Shown piece after piece: positions 14,759 to 20,074 of a DNA stretch of 20,074 nucleotides (its first letter is position 1; each line of letters opens with the position of its first letter). Under the pieces are notes generated by a model that was given only the letters and a program-made list of their open reading frames with translations, had not been told where the DNA came from and searched no databases. The stretch is taken from the NCBI GenBank assembly GCA_023390245.1, contig JAEWDF010000132.1, forward strand, positions 1 to 20,074, given 5' to 3'. This DNA comes from Pseudomonadota bacterium (lineage in GTDB: Bacteria; Pseudomonadota; Alphaproteobacteria; Caulobacterales; Caulobacteraceae). The translations under genes were made by a program, and so were the position numbers.

Positions 14759-14939
14759 CCGCGGCCCTTGCGAGATCGTGGTTATCGATCCGTAACCGGA
14801 AGATCACAGGCAAATCCGGAAATATGACAATTTGACCTTTTCTCTTCGGCGTGACACTTTAAGCACAGGGCGGCGGCGGCCGTCCTACCGCCACGGATGT
14901 CATCCCCCTCCCGGCGGCGAGAGAGACGAACCTTCCCGA

Positions 14940-14968
14940 GCCCGGCCCTTTGCGGCCGGGCCTTTTTT
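14940..14968 (+). terminator. Intrinsic terminator between lolA and xthA
   Basis: GCCCGGCC (14940-14947) pairs perfectly with GGCCGGGC (14954-14961) across a 6-base loop, followed by C and six T residues. It stands 182 bp after the lolA stop and only 27 bp before the xthA start. It could end lolA mRNA or a separate short transcript from 14830-14870. xthA transcription must begin within or after it, or read through. Confidence 0.88.
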
Positions 14969-14995
14969 ATGCGCGCCGGCCTGCTAGGACAGAGC

Positions 14996-15793
14996 ATGAC
15001 CCTTCGCCTCGCCACCTGGAACATCAACTCCGTCCGCCTGCGCATCGACCAGGTCGCCCGCTTCGTCGAGGCTCGCGCGCCCGATGTCCTGCTGCTGCAG
15101 GAGATCAAGTGCACGACCGACCAGTTCCCGCGCGCCGCCTTCGAGGCGATGGGGCTGCCGCACCTGAAGGTCGCCGGCCAGAAGGGCTGGCACGGGGTGG
15201 CGATCGCCAGCCGCCTGCCGATCGAGGCGAATACAACGCTGGAGGTCTGCAAGCTGGGCCATGCGCGCTGCGTCTCGGCCCGCATCGCCGGGATCGACGT
15301 CCAGAATTTCTACATCCCGGCCGGCGGCGACACGCCGGACCGCGCGCTGAACCCCAAGTTCGATCACAAGATGGACTTCTACGAGCGGCTGACGGCCGAG
15401 ATCGCGACGCGGGACAAGGCCGCGCCCCTGGTGCTGGCCGGCGACTTCAACATCGCGCCGGGCGAGAACGACGTCTGGAACCACCGCTACATGTCCAAGA
15501 TCGTCAGCCACACGCCGGTCGAGGTGGAGACGCTGAACCGGCTGCAGGAGACGGGCGGCTTCGCCGACGTGGTGCGCGACCGCTTTCCGGAGCCGCAGAA
15601 GCTGGCCAGCTGGTGGAGCTATCGCGCCGCCGACTTCCGCAAATCCAACCGCGGCCTGCGCCTGGACCACATCTGGACCTCGCCGGGCCTGACGCCGGCG
15701 GTGGTCGCCGACAGCGCCCGCATCCATGACGATGTGCGCGAATGGGAGCGGCCCAGCGACCACGCCCCCGTCACTGTCGATCTGGACGTCTAG
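14996..15793 (+). CDS. xthA: Exodeoxyribonuclease III (AP endonuclease)
   Basis: Base-excision repair enzyme that cuts at abasic sites and removes 3' blocking groups and nucleotides. The 265-residue protein shows the full EEP-fold signature: TWNINSVR at the N-terminus, LQEIK with metal-binding Glu36, the AGDFNIAP loop with Asp150 and Asn152, LRLDHIW, and C-terminal SDHAPV with Asp255-His256. I chose the ATG at 14996, which starts MTLRLATWNINS as in relatives; the frame is open upstream to 14897 but that part is the terminator region. The stop codon shares a CTAG with the stop of the convergent FliL-like gene, a 4-bp overlap. No LexA box was found upstream. Confidence 0.94.
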   Translation: MTLRLATWNINSVRLRIDQVARFVEARAPDVLLLQEIKCTTDQFPRAAFEAMGLPHLKVAGQKGWHGVAIASRLPIEANTTLEVCKLGHARCVSARIAGIDVQNFYIPAGGDTPDRALNPKFDHKMDFYERLTAEIATRDKAAPLVLAGDFNIAPGENDVWNHRYMSKIVSHTPVEVETLNRLQETGGFADVVRDRFPEPQKLASWWSYRAADFRKSNRGLRLDHIWTSPGLTPAVVADSARIHDDVREWERPSDHAPVTVDLDV

Positions 15794-16197
15794 AGCGCCA
15801 TCACCGTGCCCAGCAGCACGCGCGCACCGGGGCGGCGCAGCGCGCTGTCGGCGGCGCGCTGCAGGGCGGCGGCCAGCTGGTCGATATCGGGCGGCCAGCC
15901 GGGGCGCAGGCCGGCGGCGAACCCCTGGGCGGCGGTGTTGAACGCGGCCCGCAGCCGAGGCGCCGATTGCTGAGCCCGAATTCGCAGCGCCTCATCTGGG
16001 ACATTCACCCCGATCTCGATCGACAGCACGCCGCGTCGCCCATCCGCATGGGCAAAGGAGGCTGTGCTGATCGGCAAGCCAATATAGGCGTCGGTCGATG
16101 CCATGTTCCCGTTGCCTGAAGACGCACCTGCGGTATCCGGCGTCATGGCGGGCGCAAGCGTGACAGCGGCGAGGCTGAGGAGGGCACGACGATTCAT
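15790..16197 (-). CDS. Exported FliL-like protein, function unknown
   Basis: A 135-residue protein starting MNRRALLSLAAVTLAPAM, an export signal with a twin-arginine look (NRRALLSLA), cleaved perhaps near TAGA. The mature part has the rhythm of the periplasmic domain of FliL: a short Y..LP strand (38-42), then RRGVLSIEIGVNVPDE (54-69), then a helix full of Arg/Ala (70-96), then DIDQLAAALQRAADSAL (104-120) and a final strand ARVLLGTVMAL. FliL stabilises the flagellar stator. Unlike true FliL it has no retained membrane anchor, so I assign only 'FliL-like'. It follows the retropepsin gene on the same strand after 50 bp and may be cotranscribed. Its stop overlaps that of xthA. The similarity is by eye and needs a profile search. 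Confidence 0.6.
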   Translation of the reverse strand: MNRRALLSLAAVTLAPAMTPDTAGASSGNGNMASTDAYIGLPISTASFAHADGRRGVLSIEIGVNVPDEALRIRAQQSAPRLRAAFNTAAQGFAAGLRPGWPPDIDQLAAALQRAADSALRRPGARVLLGTVMAL

Positions 16198-16247
16198 GCG
16201 CCTATTTCACCGCCGCAGATTTTAAAGTCGTCTTACACAAACCGCGA

Positions 16248-17168
16248 TCAGGTCTGGAAAGTCACTTCGCCACGACGAAGATCGATAGCGACTGATTCAA
16301 ACAAGCCAAGCATGTCGACACCCAAAAGCATCGCAGGCGTTTCACTCAAGCCCCAAAGGTTGAAAGTATGAAGGTCATTGATCAACAAGGGAAATTGTTT
16401 GAGCGAGGTTCCCGCCACCCTGAAACCGGAAACCAACTGAAGCGAGGCGTCGGCCTTCAGCCCAGTTGGCGACTGGATTTGGGCTATACGCTCTCCATTT
16501 GAAAAGAGTTGAGGTATTGCGCGGCTCGCGCGCGCGAGCGCGGTGTTACCGATGCTGATCTCGGCGCCGGTATCGAGTATGGCCACCACCGGCGTCTGTC
16601 CTACATGAGCGGTGATGGTGCATATCTGGCCAAACCGCTGCTCGGAGGCAGACGTAATGCGCACCCGGCTACGCCGCAGATCGAAAAACCCACCCGCCCC
16701 ACGCGCACGCGAATGGGTGATGCGCATGCGTTGAATTCTTCGGAATCTCAGATCCAGCCGTAGATCGGCCAACAGATCGGTCCCAATTAGACCATCGGCG
16801 CCCAAGGCGTCACGGACCCCGAGCGCCAGGCGCACAGGTGAAACATCGAGCGCGCCTGAGCGAAACCGAGGCGCGATGACGGTTTGCACCGTCTCGCGCG
16901 CGATCAGGGTGTTCATGAAGATCGGCCCGCCAGGCGGCAACATCAGCCGTTGCGCCAGATCGTCGGCGATGACCGAGGCGTTGGCGGCGCTGTCGATGGC
17001 AAATTGGAGAGGCGCGGAATCGCCAATATGCGCCGACACCGTCAACAGATCATTCGAGCGACCGGTGCTAGTGACGTCCGAGGCTTCGCGGGCTGCTGAC
17101 GGCGTGGAGCAGCCGCCAACCATGGCCAAGCCCCCTATCATGACCAACCGTCGATCCATGTCGTTCAT
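16248..17168 (-). CDS. Retropepsin-like aspartyl protease lipoprotein with two protease-like halves
   Basis: A 306-residue exported protein. MIGGLAMVGGC (residues 10-20) looks like a signal with a lipobox and Cys20 as lipidation site, preceded by Asp-Arg-Arg. The mature protein is an internal duplication of a retropepsin-like unit: FAIDSAANASVI (57-67) with GLIGTDLL (126-133), and VAILDTGAEISIG (195-207) with LLGVDMLG (281-288). The second half has a proper DTG at 199-201; the first has DSA at 59-61. A single chain could thus assemble a pepsin-like site with both Asp residues. The substrate is unknown. The start at 17168 has a strong GGGGGGAGAG ribosome-binding site; an ATG at 17159 is also in phase. 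Base composition is well below its neighbours (30 of 60 G+C at 16261-16320), suggesting recent acquisition or relaxed constraint. Confidence 0.78.
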   Translation of the reverse strand: MNDMDRRLVMIGGLAMVGGCSTPSAAREASDVTSTGRSNDLLTVSAHIGDSAPLQFAIDSAANASVIADDLAQRLMLPPGGPIFMNTLIARETVQTVIAPRFRSGALDVSPVRLALGVRDALGADGLIGTDLLADLRLDLRFRRIQRMRITHSRARGAGGFFDLRRSRVRITSASEQRFGQICTITAHVGQTPVVAILDTGAEISIGNTALARASRAIPQLFSNGERIAQIQSPTGLKADASLQLVSGFRVAGTSLKQFPLLINDLHTFNLWGLSETPAMLLGVDMLGLFESVAIDLRRGEVTFQT

Positions 17169-17236
17169 TCAGGCTCTCCCCCCTTTGCGTGAATCGCATG
17201 ATTTCGGAGGGAAGACGAGGCGGTTGTCTCCCTGAG

Positions 17237-17256
17237 ATATAAAGATGTCCTTATAT
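17237..17256. promoter_or_regulatory. Candidate operator palindrome upstream of ahcY
   Basis: ATATAAAGAT (17237-17246) and GTCCTTATAT (17247-17256) form a 20-bp palindrome with 8 of 10 half-site positions symmetric. It is A+T-rich in a G+C-rich genome and lies 70-89 bp before the ahcY start. Just downstream are a possible -35 TTGCGT (17262-17267) and a -10-like ATATGA (17285-17290) with a 17-bp spacer. ArsR-type regulators that sense S-adenosylhomocysteine (SahR) are known to control methionine-cycle genes in proteobacteria; assignment to such a regulator is inference. Confidence 0.5.
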
Positions 17257-17325
17257 GTTTCTTGCGTAAACATGGACGGTCACGATATGAGGCCTCCAAA
17301 TACCACCTTCCGGAGCCCCGCACCC

Positions 17326-18717
<1,392 letters not shown>

Positions 18718-18741
18718 GACGCCTCTTCCGGAGCCGGTCTC

Positions 18742-19947
18742 GTGAGCCGGGCGTCGGTCGATGTCCTGGTGGTCGGGGCCGGCGCCGCCGGCATGATGTG
18801 CGCCGCGGAAGCCGGTCGGCGCGGGCGTCGGGTGCTGGTCGTGGACCACGCGGCCGCGCCGGGCGAGAAGATCCGCATCTCCGGCGGCGGGCGGTGCAAC
18901 TTCACCAACCTGGGCTGCGGGCCGGCGAACGTCCTGGGCGAGAACCCGAGGTTCGCCACCTCGGCCCTGCGTCGCTTCACCCAGCACGATTTCATCAAGC
19001 GCGTCGATCGGGCCGGGATCGCCTGGCACGAGAAGACGCTGGGCCAGTTGTTCTGCGACGGCAGCGCCAGGCAGATCATCGGGATGCTGACCGACGACAT
19101 GGCGGCGGCGGACGTCGTGCTGCGCCTGAAGACCGGTGTGGACCGCGTGGCCCGCGCGGCGGACGGCTGGTCCGTCGGCCTGTCGGACGGATCGGAGGTC
19201 GCGGCGGCGTCGCTGGTCGTCGCCTCCGGCGGCAAGTCCATCCCCAAGATGGGCGCGACCGGCTGGGCCTATGAGATCGCGCGCCAGTTCGGCCTGCGCG
19301 TGACCGAGACGCGACCCGCCCTGGTCCCGCTGACCTTCGAGGCGGGACTGCTGGAGACGCTGGCGCCGCTGGCCGGGGTGGCGGTGGAGGCCCGCGTCGC
19401 CTCGGTCCCGGCGAAGAAGGCGCGCCGGGCCGCCTTCGACGAGGCCCTGCTGTTCACCCATCGCGGGCTGAGCGGCCCGGCCGTGCTGCAGGTCAGTTCC
19501 TACTGGCGCGAGGGCGAGGCGATCGCCGTGTCGATGGCGCCGGGCCGGGACGTCTTCGCCGAACTGAAGGCGGCGAAGGCCGCGAACGGGCGTCAGGCGA
19601 TCCACACCGCCCTGTCGCACATCGTCCCGCGCCGGCTGGCCGAGAGCCTGTGCGCGCGCGAAGGCGTCGCCGGCAACTTGGCCGACGCCTCGGACAAGGC
19701 GTTGCGGCGGCTGGACCAGGCGGTCAACGCCTGGACGGTCAAGCCCGTGGGATCGGAAGGATACCGCACCGCCGAGGTGACGCTGGGCGGCGTCGACACC
19801 GCCGCCCTGGACCAGCAGTCGATGCAGGTCCGGACCCTGCCCGGCCTGTTCTTCATCGGCGAGGCGGTGGACGTGACCGGCTGGCTGGGCGGCTACAATT
19901 TCCAGTGGGCCTGGTCCTCCGGCTGGGCGGCGGGACAGGCCTGCTGA
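18742..19947 (+). CDS. HI0933/BaiN-family NAD(P)/FAD-dependent oxidoreductase
   Basis: A 401-residue cytosolic flavoprotein. The Rossmann motif VVGAGAAGMMCAAEAG is at 10-25, followed by the family signature GEKIRISGGGRCNFTN, ASGGKSIPKMGATGWAYEIA in the middle, a LFTHRGLSGPAVLQ block, and the C-terminal FIGEAVDVTGWLGGYNFQWAWSSG. These fit the TIGR00275 branch, whose best-known member BaiN reduces bile-acid intermediates; that substrate is not implied here. The start is GTG at 18742 with CCGGAG about 8 bp upstream. It lies 24 bp after ahcY and is probably cotranscribed with it. It is a distant paralogue of the gene at 2178-3395. A short 5-bp hairpin lies near 19956-19971, before the convergent partial gene. 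Confidence 0.92.
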   Translation: MSRASVDVLVVGAGAAGMMCAAEAGRRGRRVLVVDHAAAPGEKIRISGGGRCNFTNLGCGPANVLGENPRFATSALRRFTQHDFIKRVDRAGIAWHEKTLGQLFCDGSARQIIGMLTDDMAAADVVLRLKTGVDRVARAADGWSVGLSDGSEVAAASLVVASGGKSIPKMGATGWAYEIARQFGLRVTETRPALVPLTFEAGLLETLAPLAGVAVEARVASVPAKKARRAAFDEALLFTHRGLSGPAVLQVSSYWREGEAIAVSMAPGRDVFAELKAAKAANGRQAIHTALSHIVPRRLAESLCAREGVAGNLADASDKALRRLDQAVNAWTVKPVGSEGYRTAEVTLGGVDTAALDQQSMQVRTLPGLFFIGEAVDVTGWLGGYNFQWAWSSGWAAGQAC

Positions 19948-19965
19948 GCGGACAAGCCTGTGGAG

Positions 19966-20074
19966 TCAGGCCACGGCGGCCAGCCCCGCCGTGCGCATCA
20001 GTCCCTTGAAGCCGGCCAGCAATTCGGGCGCCTCGGCCAGCGCCGCCTGGGCGTCCGGCGCGCGGAGCAGGCGC
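19966..20074 (-). CDS. C-terminal end of an unidentified protein (partial)
   Basis: Reading leftward from the window edge, an open frame of 36 codons ends at TGA (19968-19966). The translation, ending in ELLAGFKGLMRTAGLAAVA, has the Ala/Leu-rich, charged, helix-like character of real protein here, and the position, 18 bp from the convergent flavoprotein stop, fits the dense layout. I do not recognise the family. It is too short to exclude a chance open frame in such G+C-rich DNA. Confidence 0.45.
   Translation of the reverse strand, partial: RLLRAPDAQAALAEAPELLAGFKGLMRTAGLAAVA

Noticed and set aside
17169..17325. SAH or SAM riboswitch upstream of ahcY
   Set aside because: I could not build the required pseudoknotted helices; the prominent feature is the A+T-rich palindrome, which looks like a protein-binding site.

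Overview
The window is a gene-dense, very G+C-rich stretch of chromosome. It most likely comes from an alphaproteobacterium of the order Caulobacterales, with Brevundimonas or a close relative as my best guess. The main reasons are a DivL-type kinase with tyrosine in place of the phospho-acceptor histidine, an MmcB gene behind an alphaproteobacterial LexA box (GTTC-N7-GTTC), a RegB/RegA/SenC redox cluster, and DUF2794 and DUF6356 proteins. The genus is inference; no rRNA is present.

Layout. Bases 1-2173: divL, 5'-truncated by the window edge. 2178-3395 (-): HI0933-family flavoprotein, divergent from a GreA/GreB-like factor (3460-3942, +). 3952-5169 (-): PduO-type cobalamin adenosyltransferase and the copper chaperone SenC/Sco. 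SenC is divergent from the redox kinase regB and its regulator regA (5214-7302, +). 7309-7439: MITE-like inverted-repeat element. 7446-9057 (-): thpR, a GNAT acetyltransferase and the SOS gene mmcB. 9191-9940 (+): Bax-inhibitor-1/YccA membrane protein with a clear terminator. 9995-10327 (-): DUF2794 protein. 10328-10814: 487 bp without a credible gene, holding two palindromic repeats. 10815-12143 (-): Do/HtrA-type periplasmic protease. 12281-15793 (+): DUF6356 protein, rlmN, lolA and xthA. 15790-17168 (-): two exported proteins of lower G+C content, a two-domain retropepsin-like lipoprotein and a FliL-like protein. 17326-19947 (+): ahcY and a second HI0933-family flavoprotein. 19966-20074 (-): the C-terminal end of an unidentified gene.

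How the genes relate. regB, regA and senC form the known redox-signalling neighbourhood, where SenC serves cytochrome oxidase copper delivery and RegBA senses respiratory redox state. mmcB and xthA are DNA-repair genes, but only mmcB shows an SOS operator. lolA, the HtrA-type protease, the retropepsin lipoprotein and the FliL-like protein act in the envelope. divL belongs to the CtrA cell-cycle network.

Most of the window is ordinary core genome; I found no phage, CRISPR, toxin-antitoxin or defence system. The observations most worth a second look are the LexA-controlled, probably leaderless mmcB promoter, the palindrome upstream of ahcY, the GreA-like protein lacking the acidic tip, the two-domain retropepsin with unequal active-site motifs beside a membrane-anchorless FliL-like protein, and a possible short transcript between lolA and xthA.
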